Of a stretch of 50,651 nt of DNA, positions 7,528 through 16,700 are shown in pieces. Each line of letters starts with the position of its first letter. Position 1 is the first letter of the stretch. The stretch is from the IMG/VR virus record IMGVR_UViG_3300048105_000327, positions 1 to 50,651 of that record; one strand, 5' to 3'. The notes under the pieces were generated by a model. It saw only the letters and a list, made by a program, of their open reading frames with translations. It was not told the origin of the DNA and searched no databases. The translations under genes and the position numbers were made by a program. This stretch comes from a virus.

Positions 7528-7898
7528 AGTATCCCGCTAAGTTACAGAAGACCCTTAACGATTGGTGGCGTCAACATGGTGATGATATGCACCGTCCTGC
7601 TTGGGGAGTAATCAAATTGTCCGCAGGGAACACTTACGAACATAACATGCGTGTGGCACAAATCTGTATTTATCTGCTTCACAATGGTATCCCTTTCGCT
7701 ACGGAGGCGATTCTCCGATACAACGTTCGACCCGACATTATTTGCCCAACACATGTGTGTCCGATTATTGAAGTCCTTTGGAGTGAGTCAAAAGAAGATT
7801 TCGTAGAAAAGAAAGCAGGTAAATATCCAGACACCCTAAACGGAAAGTGGATACTGAACAATGCGGCGGACGAATTTGACCCTTTGATGTTGGAGTAG
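7524..7898 (+). CDS. Restriction-fold (PD-(D/E)XK-like) protein
   Basis: 124 residues from the ATG overlapping the previous stop; the longer frame from 7419 is inside the upstream gene. HNMRVAQICIYLLHNGIP, then ATEAILRYNVRPDIICP and PIIEVLWSES follow the order helix-E...RPD(I)...(I)E-x-x of small PD-(D/E)XK enzymes such as VRR-NUC/Hjc-like or restriction-type proteins. The usual Lys after the last Glu is not obvious (IEVLWSE), so activity is uncertain. Likely DNA processing. Confidence 0.55.
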   Translation: MKYPAKLQKTLNDWWRQHGDDMHRPAWGVIKLSAGNTYEHNMRVAQICIYLLHNGIPFATEAILRYNVRPDIICPTHVCPIIEVLWSESKEDFVEKKAGKYPDTLNGKWILNNAADEFDPLMLE

Positions 7899-7902
7899 TA
7901 TT

Positions 7903-8367
7903 ATGGGCAGAAACCGAGAACAAGTGAACCATCGAATTGATTATTGGACCAATATAGCAGAAGGATTCGCTCGTGCCAAGTTCAAGGGCGAAAACCCTGA
8001 AAACTTTACTATCCTATTGGACTTGTTATCTGATGGGGATTACCCTTACCTTAGAACACTTGCCACGCTGGGCGATAGGGATTTGATTAGGGAACAGATT
8101 GACATAGATGTGTCGTCAATGAAGAAGGCCATAGAAATTATCCGTAATGTGGCGTTGTTATGTGCCAACAAGGGATGGACAGAAGAAGAATTCGGTAAAG
8201 CAATGTCCCTGCTTTTCAGTGGAAGTCCAATCATTGAGGAACTATTCGATGCCGAATTAAAGCCTGACAAATCTTCTACTTCGGATGGTAAAACGCGTAT
8301 TGAACGAATTAAGTATGTTGGGCAATACCTTCAAGACCTAGATGTAACTAGCAGGAAACATGAGTAA
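7903..8367 (+). CDS. Hypothetical protein, 154 residues
   Basis: Starts 5 nt after the previous stop; TTGGAG lies upstream. Predominantly helical and charged (NREQVNHRIDYWTNIAEGF, KKAIEIIRNVALLCANKGW). No motif recognised. The next gene begins inside its end (8 nt overlap). Confidence 0.6.
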   Translation: MGRNREQVNHRIDYWTNIAEGFARAKFKGENPENFTILLDLLSDGDYPYLRTLATLGDRDLIREQIDIDVSSMKKAIEIIRNVALLCANKGWTEEEFGKAMSLLFSGSPIIEELFDAELKPDKSSTSDGKTRIERIKYVGQYLQDLDVTSRKHE

Positions 8368-8779
8368 TCTGCACTTTACCTACGATGGACGTCCATGCGG
8401 GACATTGAGAAAATTTGCTAGCGAAGTTGTTAGCGTCGAAGAAGAATGGGTTTCGTCCTGCGAAAAGGGACTTGCTACTGTAAATTATCAAGCGTTTTTG
8501 AACCCAGTCAAGGAAGAAATTTTGCGACTACACGCAATCGAAATCACCGACTCGCAAGCGTGGATGGTTGTTTCACAGATTTTCAATAAGGCTGTTCCGG
8601 ATTACCTCCGTGATGAAAGCAATGACGAAGACACCGAACGCAAGGGAATTGTCAAGAAAGGTCTTCAGGGAATTGCCGGAGTTATGGACACCGCAACTCG
8701 TGTTGTTTCTGCCCCCGTTAAGGGTGTAGCCGACATGGTCAAGACGACCGAAAAGGCTTCGTCTAACGAAACTCAGTAA
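8360..8779 (+). CDS. Hypothetical protein with amphipathic tail
   Basis: 139 residues. The first ~95 residues are mixed alpha/beta with three Cys. The last ~40 (GLQGIAGVMDTATRVVSAPVKGVADMV region) form an alternating Gly/Ala/Val amphipathic stretch that could lie on a membrane or form a coiled helix. Last gene of the rightward operon that starts at 1596; a new promoter follows. Confidence 0.55.
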   Translation: MSNLHFTYDGRPCGTLRKFASEVVSVEEEWVSSCEKGLATVNYQAFLNPVKEEILRLHAIEITDSQAWMVVSQIFNKAVPDYLRDESNDEDTERKGIVKKGLQGIAGVMDTATRVVSAPVKGVADMVKTTEKASSNETQ

Positions 8780-8795
8780 TAACTGAATCGGCAGG

Positions 8796-8803
8796 TATAA
8801 GTA
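8796..8803 (+). promoter_or_regulatory. TATA box of a near-leaderless promoter
   Basis: TATAAGTA begins 30 nt before the ATG at 8826 in a 46-nt gap. Archaeal transcription starts about 25-30 nt downstream of the TATA start, so the transcript should begin at or next to the ATG. No Shine-Dalgarno is present, which agrees with a leaderless message. This promoter opens the zinc-ribbon protein, TFB and PolB genes. Confidence 0.7.
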
Positions 8804-8825
8804 CTTCCTCCTATCGTTTCTCGTT

Positions 8826-9674
8826 ATGAAATGGGGGGTTCCGATACCAGAATATGTTAGGCTGATTGAAGGCCTTAGTAATCAAGATTCTATGCGGTTG
8901 CAAAATCTTCCCATTAAAGTAGACCCTGCTGACGGACTAGGAAAGATTTGGTTCTATGGGCCGGGTGGTCGTCAAAGACTCCAAGCAATTTTCGATTACA
9001 ACAACTTGGGGAAGATTCCTCCCGGTGAAATGCTTCAAACATACAATACAAAGGTGGGCGCATTTAGCGTGGCCGACATGCAACGCACGATTGCCAATCT
9101 TCGTGGGCCCAATGACGATGGTTATTATCATGGTCGTTGTCCTTCATGTAAAGAAAAGGGTGAGGCAGTTGGTCAAGTCTGGGATGATACGGGTGACCAT
9201 TTCTATGCCAATCCTGACAGTGGAGCAATCGGTTGTTTCTCCGGTTGTAAGAAGAATGAATTGATTACTTCTGTAACGAAAGTTCGACAAGAAAAGGAGA
9301 ATACGGCTGTGGAATCCTCCGAGCAGACCAATTCAGTATCCTTGGCACGTTCGGACAGTGCCGTTCTGTTAGCCGCAGAAGTTCGCGCTAAGATTGCCGG
9401 AAACTACGTTCTGTGTGAATCGATGGACAAAAAAGGGAATTTCGCCAGTCATTTCAAAGTCGCTGTATCTGAAGTTCATCTCTTTGCCCGCGCTATCGTG
9501 GCGATGACGGAAAAGCGGTTCACTATCCGAGAACTTGTCGAGTCTATGGGAATGGACTGGACAGAAATTCAAGGAAACAGAACTGTAACAAAACTAGTCC
9601 ACCCTCCTATCAAGGCGTTATACGGTCTTGGGGAAATCAATTACTACAAAGACGGACAAATAGAATTAAGGTGA
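8826..9674 (+). CDS. Zinc-ribbon protein, possibly primase/transcription accessory
   Basis: 282 residues. A central Cys set, RCPSCKEKG (about 104-109) and IGCFSGCKKNEL (about 138-145) separated by FYANPDSGA, resembles the CHC2-type zinc finger of bacterial-type primases and related phage proteins. The last ~110 residues (FKVAVSEVHLFARAI...FTIRELVESMGMDWTEIQGN...) look like a helix-turn-helix. No catalytic domain is seen. It is co-transcribed with TFB and PolB, so a replication or transcription initiation role is plausible but unproven. Confidence 0.55.
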   Translation: MKWGVPIPEYVRLIEGLSNQDSMRLQNLPIKVDPADGLGKIWFYGPGGRQRLQAIFDYNNLGKIPPGEMLQTYNTKVGAFSVADMQRTIANLRGPNDDGYYHGRCPSCKEKGEAVGQVWDDTGDHFYANPDSGAIGCFSGCKKNELITSVTKVRQEKENTAVESSEQTNSVSLARSDSAVLLAAEVRAKIAGNYVLCESMDKKGNFASHFKVAVSEVHLFARAIVAMTEKRFTIRELVESMGMDWTEIQGNRTVTKLVHPPIKALYGLGEINYYKDGQIELR

Positions 9675-9680
9675 ATAAAT

Positions 9681-10604
9681 ATGGAAAATAAAGAATCGAT
9701 TGTAAAGTGCCCCGAATGTTCCTCGCGCGATTTAGAAACCGACATCTCGCGCGGAGAAATCGTTTGTAATGGCTGTGGATTGGTTATCGAAGAGAACGTA
9801 ATCGACCAAAGTGCCGAATGGAATATGTACAGCGCGGAAGACGAAAAGAAAGCCCGTGTTGGTGCGCCCGTTAACATGCTGATTCACGATAAAGGTCTAT
9901 CAACAGACATTGACTGGCAAAACAAAGACTACTCCGGTAAGTCGCTAAGTATCACTAACCGTAGCCAATTACACCGTATGCGTAAATGGCAGACGCGTGC
10001 TAGGTCTTCAAACTCGCGTGAGCGTAACTTACAAAACGCTATGCAAGAAATGTCGTCGATGGGCGCTCGTTTAGACATTCCAAAGAGTATTCAAACGGAA
10101 GCCGCAGTTCTTTACCGGAAGGCGCTTGAAGCCAACATTATCCGTGGGCGTAGTATCCCGGGTGTTGCCGCGGCATGTTTGTATATTGCTTGTGAATTGG
10201 CCCGTGTTCCTCGTCCTATCGCTGATGTCGCTAACAGGTTGCGTATGAGCAAGAAAGAAATTGGGCGTACTATCAGGCAAGTAAAATTAAAACTACGTAT
10301 CCGTACCGCGCCCAAAGAAGCAAGTCAATTCATTGGGCAGTTTTGTTCTAAACTACAATTGAAGGCCGAAGTAGAATCGTCGGCCATCAGTATGTTTGAC
10401 AAAGTGAAAGCGATGGAACTTGATAGCGGTCGAGGCCCGACTGGACTCGCCGCGGCGTTAATCTACATTGCGGCACTTATGGCCGGACAACGTAGAACAC
10501 AGCGTGACATTGCTGATGTTTCGGGTGTCACCGAAGTTACAATCCGTAACCGATACAAGGAACTGGCTAGCGCATTGGACATTAACATGGAGGACTACAT
10601 GTGA
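9681..10604 (+). CDS. tfb: Transcription initiation factor B
   Basis: 307 residues, the normal length for archaeal TFB. Zinc ribbon with Cys10, 13, 29 and 32 (KCPECSS...EIVCNGCG), a B-reader/linker segment to about residue 100, then two cyclin-like repeats (about 108-205 and 206-300, ending in the DNA-binding VSGVTEVTIRNRYKEL). TFB recruits RNA polymerase to the TBP-TATA complex. Carried with an RNAP large subunit and a RpoH-like protein, it suggests the element reprograms or builds its own transcription machinery. No TBP gene is in the window. The next gene's GTG overlaps its stop (GTGA). Confidence 0.95.
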   Translation: MENKESIVKCPECSSRDLETDISRGEIVCNGCGLVIEENVIDQSAEWNMYSAEDEKKARVGAPVNMLIHDKGLSTDIDWQNKDYSGKSLSITNRSQLHRMRKWQTRARSSNSRERNLQNAMQEMSSMGARLDIPKSIQTEAAVLYRKALEANIIRGRSIPGVAAACLYIACELARVPRPIADVANRLRMSKKEIGRTIRQVKLKLRIRTAPKEASQFIGQFCSKLQLKAEVESSAISMFDKVKAMELDSGRGPTGLAAALIYIAALMAGQRRTQRDIADVSGVTEVTIRNRYKELASALDINMEDYM

Positions 10605-10795
10605 AAGAAAACACACCCGTAGATTTGGAGTGGCGTTATACATACATGCAGAATAACGCGCGATACTTGCTAATGCGCATCGAAGAAATGTTAGAAGCAA
10701 TGGATAACGGCGATGAAGAATATCAGGATTTCTTCCGGAAGCATTTTAAGCGGGTTTTGCCCGACTTCTGGAAGGCGATAGGCCAGAAAAAGTGA
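10601..10795 (+). CDS. Hypothetical protein, 64 residues
   Basis: Starts at a GTG overlapping the TFB stop (GTGA), the same coupling type seen for RNase H at 19750. Helical, charged protein (YLLMRIEEMLEAMDNGDEEY). It sits between TFB and PolB and may be an accessory factor; no family recognised. Confidence 0.6.
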   Translation: MKENTPVDLEWRYTYMQNNARYLLMRIEEMLEAMDNGDEEYQDFFRKHFKRVLPDFWKAIGQKK

Positions 10796-10805
10796 GGTGC
10801 GAAAA

Positions 10806-13472
10806 ATGGCGATAATTACCCCTGCAAAGTCTTCATCTTATCGTATAGGCGAGAGGAACATCAAGACAGACAACTCTCGTGTTGTCGTCAAGGACAGGGA
10901 TGCTAACGGCGATGCTCTTTACCTTCAAGAAGATGGGTCGTGGGGATATTCCCCTGCGGAGGTTTTTGTCAAGCAATCCATTTGGTTCGACCCAAAAAAC
11001 ATCAACGAACGAATGTATGACGAATACGAAGGTGGGTGGTCACTGGAGGCTGAACCTGTCGACATTGACAGATTACTCGATATTTGTGGCAAGTACATGG
11101 AAAGACCGAACTTTGTTCGTGATGGTCAAGGTCCGGACAAGCAATCTTTGATTCGCATTGATGTGCCTAATCAGTATGTACTGGGTCGGTTGATGAACCG
11201 CATCACACCCACATTCAATGGTGATGTGAAACTAGCCCAACGCTTCTGTATTGACAATGCATTCGATGTTTCTGAAAAGATGCCCCGTATTTGTTATCTG
11301 GATATCGAGGCTTGCCGTGCGAACGAATTTACTAACAGCAAAGGTTTCCGTGAACAGGAGATTACTCTCATTGTTTGTAGGGATTCTTATACCAATATCT
11401 TACACGCATTCGGATTCCACCCTTCTTTCATTGATGGTGTTATTGCTCCTTATGGTATGATGAAGGATATTGGGTCCGATGTTGTATTACATCACTTCTC
11501 GACTGAGCGTGCCATGCTTGATGCTTGGCTCACACACATGGAGGATATCGGCTACGACCTGATTACCGCATGGAACGGGCATGGTTATGACTTACCTCAA
11601 CTATATTTCCGTATTGACAGCAACGGTTTGGATACTGGTCGTCTTAGTCCAGTTGGTAATGTTCGTGCACCAAACAGTCGTAATCAAAAAGGCGATGGGA
11701 TTGGGGATTACAATTTCTACTTGATTGAAGGTCGCGAATCACAACCATATATGCACACCCAACCTTGGGATGGCATAAATGTCATGGATTTGATGTGGGC
11801 GGCTGAAAAGAAGCACCACGCTACGACTAGCAACAATCTTTCTTCGCGTGCCCTCGACAACGTAACTAGAGATGCGTTAGGTGATGAAGTCGGTGGTAAA
11901 GCCAAATGGAAACCCGACTTCTTCAATCAAAACTACCATGAAGAATGGGACAAGTACGTTTACTACTGTCTTCGTGACGTTGAACTGATGCAAATTCTCG
12001 ACGACCGTTGGGCTATCATTGAAGGGTTCCATCGTTTACAGGTCAAACAGTGCGTGCCTTGGTCAGACATTTTCTATACTTCCAAACTGTTCTCAGTTAT
12101 GGGTCAGCGTAAAGCCGACTTCATTCAGCGTTCTGGGCCTTCTAAGGCGGAGCGTAAGAACATGGAGGACATGGAGAAAATCCCCGGTGCGTGGGTTCTA
12201 AACCCCCAGAAAGGTGTTTGGGAATGGGTCTATTTGATTGACTTCAAGTCGCTATATCCTTCTGGTGTAATGACCGCAGATATTGGCTATGAGAACATGC
12301 AATGGGAGAAGCCAGACTGTGATTACTATGAGGGTGAATACCCACCTGAAAAGAAAGGCGACGACGCTATCCCTGTTTATTTCCGTAAGGGTGAGAAGAA
12401 TACGCTAAGGGAAATTGTAGGGGAACTTCTAGAATCCCGTGCTGAATACAAGCGTCTTCAGAAAGAAGCAATCGCCGCAGGCGATGAGGCCCTTGCCAAG
12501 CGGTACGGTATGGATGAACTGAACACGAAGATTATTGTCAACTCAGTATACGGTGCTACGGCCTCTAAGGTAAACGGTTGGGGTAATCGTGCTGTCGGTG
12601 GTTCTATTACCAAGTTCGGTCGCGAAGCCTTAGAGTTTGCAAAGAAGTATGCTGAAGGTGAGGGCTATACTGTATTGTATGGTGACACGGACTCGATTTA
12701 TGTAAAGGGTCCCGAAAATTTTACTCCAGAACAGCACCTTGATGCCGCCACTAAACTTGCTGATGAAATCACTATGTTACTGCAACTGGAACATAATTCT
12801 GAATATATCGTCGCAGAACTTGAGATGATACTGGACAAGATGATGTTTGCTGATGTGAAGAAGAAGTACGCGGGTCGCAAGAAGTGGACTGACAAGCATG
12901 GTTGGTTGGACGATGATGTACCGTTTGCGGAACGTCAGAAAATCATGGGATACGAATACCGTCGTGGTAACTCGGCTCCTATTACTAAAGAAGAACAAAT
13001 GAAGTTCTTTACTCTCATCTTCGACGAGGACAAGTCTGAGCAAGAAGTGTATGCACACTACACTAAGGTCATTGACGACGCGCGTAATGGCCGCCTTGAC
13101 GTTGAACAGTTCTATCGACGTACTCGTTTGACTAAGCCTGTTGAGAATTACATCGTGCTTGCTTCTGACAAGAAAGGAGTAGTTTGGTTCGACAAATATA
13201 TTGCTGTTGATGGTGAACCTCCTATTGGGGTTGGTGAGTATTATCGGTATACTAGAGTCAAGAGTGGACCAACAAGTATCCCCGAAGGAGGATACGTAGT
13301 ATTCCGTGACCCCTCGCAAATTGCAGATTATGAACTGGATTGGGAGTTGATTACCGACGTTACACTTGTGATGCCTATACGAAACCTGTTCAAGCCATTA
13401 GGTTGGGACACTAAAATATTGAAGAACCCGAAACGTAAGTTCTATCGGCTTGAGGACTTCCTAGTTGTTTGA
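10806..13472 (+). CDS. polB: Family B DNA polymerase
   Basis: 888 residues from the ATG 6 nt after GAGGTG; a GTG three codons upstream lies in that ribosome site. Exonuclease motifs: CYLDIEA (Asp166, Glu168), TAWNGHGYDLP (Asp261) and YYCLRDVEL (Asp391). Polymerase motifs: DFKSLYPS (479-486), KIIVNSVYG (motif B, about 575-583) and YGDTDS (625-630), then KKKYAG. All catalytic residues are present, so this should be an active proofreading replicase. It is the last rightward gene of the left half, co-transcribed with TFB. Confidence 0.96.
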   Translation: MAIITPAKSSSYRIGERNIKTDNSRVVVKDRDANGDALYLQEDGSWGYSPAEVFVKQSIWFDPKNINERMYDEYEGGWSLEAEPVDIDRLLDICGKYMERPNFVRDGQGPDKQSLIRIDVPNQYVLGRLMNRITPTFNGDVKLAQRFCIDNAFDVSEKMPRICYLDIEACRANEFTNSKGFREQEITLIVCRDSYTNILHAFGFHPSFIDGVIAPYGMMKDIGSDVVLHHFSTERAMLDAWLTHMEDIGYDLITAWNGHGYDLPQLYFRIDSNGLDTGRLSPVGNVRAPNSRNQKGDGIGDYNFYLIEGRESQPYMHTQPWDGINVMDLMWAAEKKHHATTSNNLSSRALDNVTRDALGDEVGGKAKWKPDFFNQNYHEEWDKYVYYCLRDVELMQILDDRWAIIEGFHRLQVKQCVPWSDIFYTSKLFSVMGQRKADFIQRSGPSKAERKNMEDMEKIPGAWVLNPQKGVWEWVYLIDFKSLYPSGVMTADIGYENMQWEKPDCDYYEGEYPPEKKGDDAIPVYFRKGEKNTLREIVGELLESRAEYKRLQKEAIAAGDEALAKRYGMDELNTKIIVNSVYGATASKVNGWGNRAVGGSITKFGREALEFAKKYAEGEGYTVLYGDTDSIYVKGPENFTPEQHLDAATKLADEITMLLQLEHNSEYIVAELEMILDKMMFADVKKKYAGRKKWTDKHGWLDDDVPFAERQKIMGYEYRRGNSAPITKEEQMKFFTLIFDEDKSEQEVYAHYTKVIDDARNGRLDVEQFYRRTRLTKPVENYIVLASDKKGVVWFDKYIAVDGEPPIGVGEYYRYTRVKSGPTSIPEGGYVVFRDPSQIADYELDWELITDVTLVMPIRNLFKPLGWDTKILKNPKRKFYRLEDFLVV

Positions 13473-13652
13473 TTACCTCATTATGGGTATCCAGTACCCG
13501 GTCACACCACTATCGCTGAACACCAATGGCGGAGCCTCTTGTCATCGAACCCGAAAAGAATGTGTGTTTTGCTACGGAACTTTCTTTCCACTTATTTTAG
13601 CGAGAAAAATAAAATTCGGACTTTGTCTTTTACAACGCTTACGCCAATTGGG

Positions 13653-13721
13653 CGCAGTGTTTCGTTTACGGAAGGTTATTTCCGTGTCCCTTTTCGCTAA
13701 TTTTAAGGGACGCACACTGCG
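13653..13721. ncRNA. Candidate three-way-junction structure
   Basis: In the 275-nt gap between the convergent PolB and RNAP genes, CGCAGTGT (13653-13660) pairs with ACACTGCG (13714-13721) and encloses two perfect hairpins: ACGGAA/TTCCGT (13668-13685) and GTCCCTT/AAGGGAC (13686-13711). The three stems form a compact three-way junction. It may be a small RNA, a bidirectional terminator or a mature 3' end. The rest of the gap (13473-13652) holds only a small GGGTA...TACCC hairpin. Confidence 0.45.
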
Positions 13722-13747
13722 CTGGATTTAAAAGAATAAGTTTACAT

Positions 13748-16700
13748 TTAATTTAGCCTAAAATCCGGGCCGATTCTAGGGATAGAGCCCACAGTTATTG
13801 ACTCAACCATGCCTCGCAGTTGGTCGGTTTGTTGCATTGTTGCACCTGCGGAAATCTTGTCAAAGATTGCTTCACCTGCTGAAGCATGTAGGAAACTTTG
13901 AGAATGTGCACCTCCCCAACCACGGTCGGGTGTCAATGTAACTGGATATCCTTTCTGGCCGATACGGTCGACCATGACTTGGATATATCGATGGTCAAAT
14001 TCACCCATACCGTTGCCCCCTATTTCGTCATTCATTTGGTTATCGATTTGTTCGTACACGCAGTCAAGGAATGCTTCTAGCCCCAGTTGTTGGTAAACTA
14101 CCCAGTATTCGGAGGTCCATGACAGTGAAGGAATTATGAAATCTCCTAGTAGTTCGTGAACGTCTTTCCACAACCCGCTAGACTTTGCAATGCGCGGACC
14201 ACGTATACGTACTCTCCACAGTTCTAATTCTTTGTCGAATTCAGGAATGGCGAATTCTGCACCGTCAATACCACTGATACGAATTGATAGTAACATATCG
14301 CGTGCAACTAAGAGTTGTTGTGCTGATGCGTTTGGTACTTTGATAACCAGTTCATCCCCGCCTTTTAACGACTTCTCGATAGGGTAATCTCTTCCAAATA
14401 CGCGTCTAATTTGTCGCTCAGTGAATCCCCTGTCTATTCCCATTGCATCCATGTAACTACCATCAACTACTACCGAAAGACTGTCTGTTTCGTAATCTAC
14501 GGAATTGATAATGTTTTCCATGTATTCTTCTCCACAGAATCTTGCAATGGCGTCAGCGTCTGTCTTATTGTATTCTGGTTTCAGATAGATAAGGGTGTAT
14601 GCATCGGGGTTATCTCCACCCGAGATGGTTACCACCCGCTTGATACCTTTCACTGTACCACCGGTACTGAATTTTCCTCCACCGTGGAATGAACGCAAAC
14701 CTGCTTGTGCTACTGGTTCTCCTATGTTTGCCGCGGCGTTAGCCCCGATTGCTTCACCCGGAACACACTTGGATTCCTCAAACCACTGTAAGTAACGCTT
14801 TGCTAATTTGATTGCCATGGGTTTCAAGATTTCCCTGTCGTCTATGAACTCAATCAGTTTATCGCACGAATTTCCTGTGTGTGCCACCATAGCGAATATG
14901 GTATCAAGATTCATGGACTTCTCGCATTCTCCACAGGGTTGTGCAAGATTGTTACCGTGTTTGCAATCGAAATCAAACAATAATGGTTGTAGTACAATGT
15001 ACTTACCCTTTGACGACAATTGTTCGTGGCCATCGCCCCGTATATGGTGCGGACGAAGACCATCCCCACCAAGATTGAAACTTACAATAGTACCATCACG
15101 AACATCGACAGCATTTTGGTTCTCATCAACAACCACGTCTTCCAACGACCGTTTCAATTGATATTCTAGATGCCCTGCTTCTGCGATAGCACCTTGGGAA
15201 CTTTCGGCTAGACTGCGTCTACCTGCGGCCGAAGCCAACCAAAACTGGTCGGGTTCCATACCGGTTCCATAGCAGTTATCGATGAAACCTTTGTTTCGCG
15301 GATGTTCCGGTGGATATCCATTTACTGGATAGTGAGGTAGAACTCTATTGTTGTTGATGCCGAAGATAGGACGCTTACCCCCGTACGCTACTTGTCCGTA
15401 GGCGGCAGACATCTGTTGAATATTTAGTGGGCTACCACGGGCCTTGCTACGTACTGCAATTTGAATTGGATTAGACGGTCCTACTTTATCAGATACGTAT
15501 TCAGTTACGTATCCTTCAAATTCCGAGGCAATCGATTTAATCTTATCTTCGACCCAATCTAATGGATTCTTGCGGATTTCAGCGCGGTCTTGTAGGTCTA
15601 AGTCTGGCAATTTCTCAAGCCTACGTTCATCGTACGCCAATTGGAATTCTGTCATTTTCTTTGCGGCTAGTTCGTACTGCCTGCTTATTTCTTCTCGTAC
15701 ATCAAAATCTATCAGAGAGCAATCGCCTGTTCCAATCGAATACCCTACATGCAAATGTGCGGCAAACGCCATACGGGTGAATTGCATGATGAACTTCTTC
15801 ATCTGCTTGAAACCTTCTTCGTACCCATAAAGATAAAAGAACGCTGGTGCGATAGACGCCCCTCCTTCACCAAACGCTGTCTTGTCGAGCGTTCCTTGAA
15901 TGATTTGTCCATCTAAGATAACAACCGTTTCTTTGATTTCTTTGCCCTTGAACTCACCGTTGTATAATTGTTCTTCTGTTGTTTCTCTTTTGATACTACC
16001 GTCAGCGTTTCGTTCTGGGTTGTTCCCTTTGAAGGTAGCATTGATACCATCTGGTATGAGAGTCGAAAGCAACAACCTGCCTGTCCAATACATTTTACCA
16101 TCACTATGCTTGTAGTCTGGTTCTGGGAGTTCCTTAGGATAATCGATTCCTCCGTTTTCTGACCTGTACCACGCAGACCCAAGAAGTTTCAAGGTTCTAC
16201 TTCTGTTAAAAAATGGAACTGCTTCATCTGTCGTGTATCCTACGCCCAAATTGAAGTCACCTGCTCGGTTGATAATGGGCATAGTCATTAACGCAAGACC
16301 ACTAGTTTCGTCTTGGTCGGTTGCCACAGTAAGTTTACCATATCGGCCATGAATTACGTTCTTGTCGAGATGCATGATTTCTTCTGCTTGTTTAATTGAT
16401 TCCAATGATTGAACAAAGTGAATCTTACCTGCATCGCCATCGTAGTCTGCGTTAAATGGAATACAGATGGTTGGGTTGAACGCGATAGACTTTGCCTTCA
16501 TTGGAACTACTTTGAATGCCATGATACTTTGACGGTGTAGTGAAGGTGCGCGATTGAATAGCCCCCAATCTCCCGTGATTAGATGTCTGCCTACTATATC
16601 CCCGATTTCCAGTTGAATATTTTCCCTTCGTTCCCGATTCCATCTCGTAAAGTAGTTATTTCGGAACTTTTTCTTTTCCATGAATCCCATCTCTTCAATC

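Noticed and set aside
13465-13731. 88-codon frame between PolB and RNAP
   Set aside because: Overlaps the end of PolB and the three-way junction; composition is unlike neighbouring genes.
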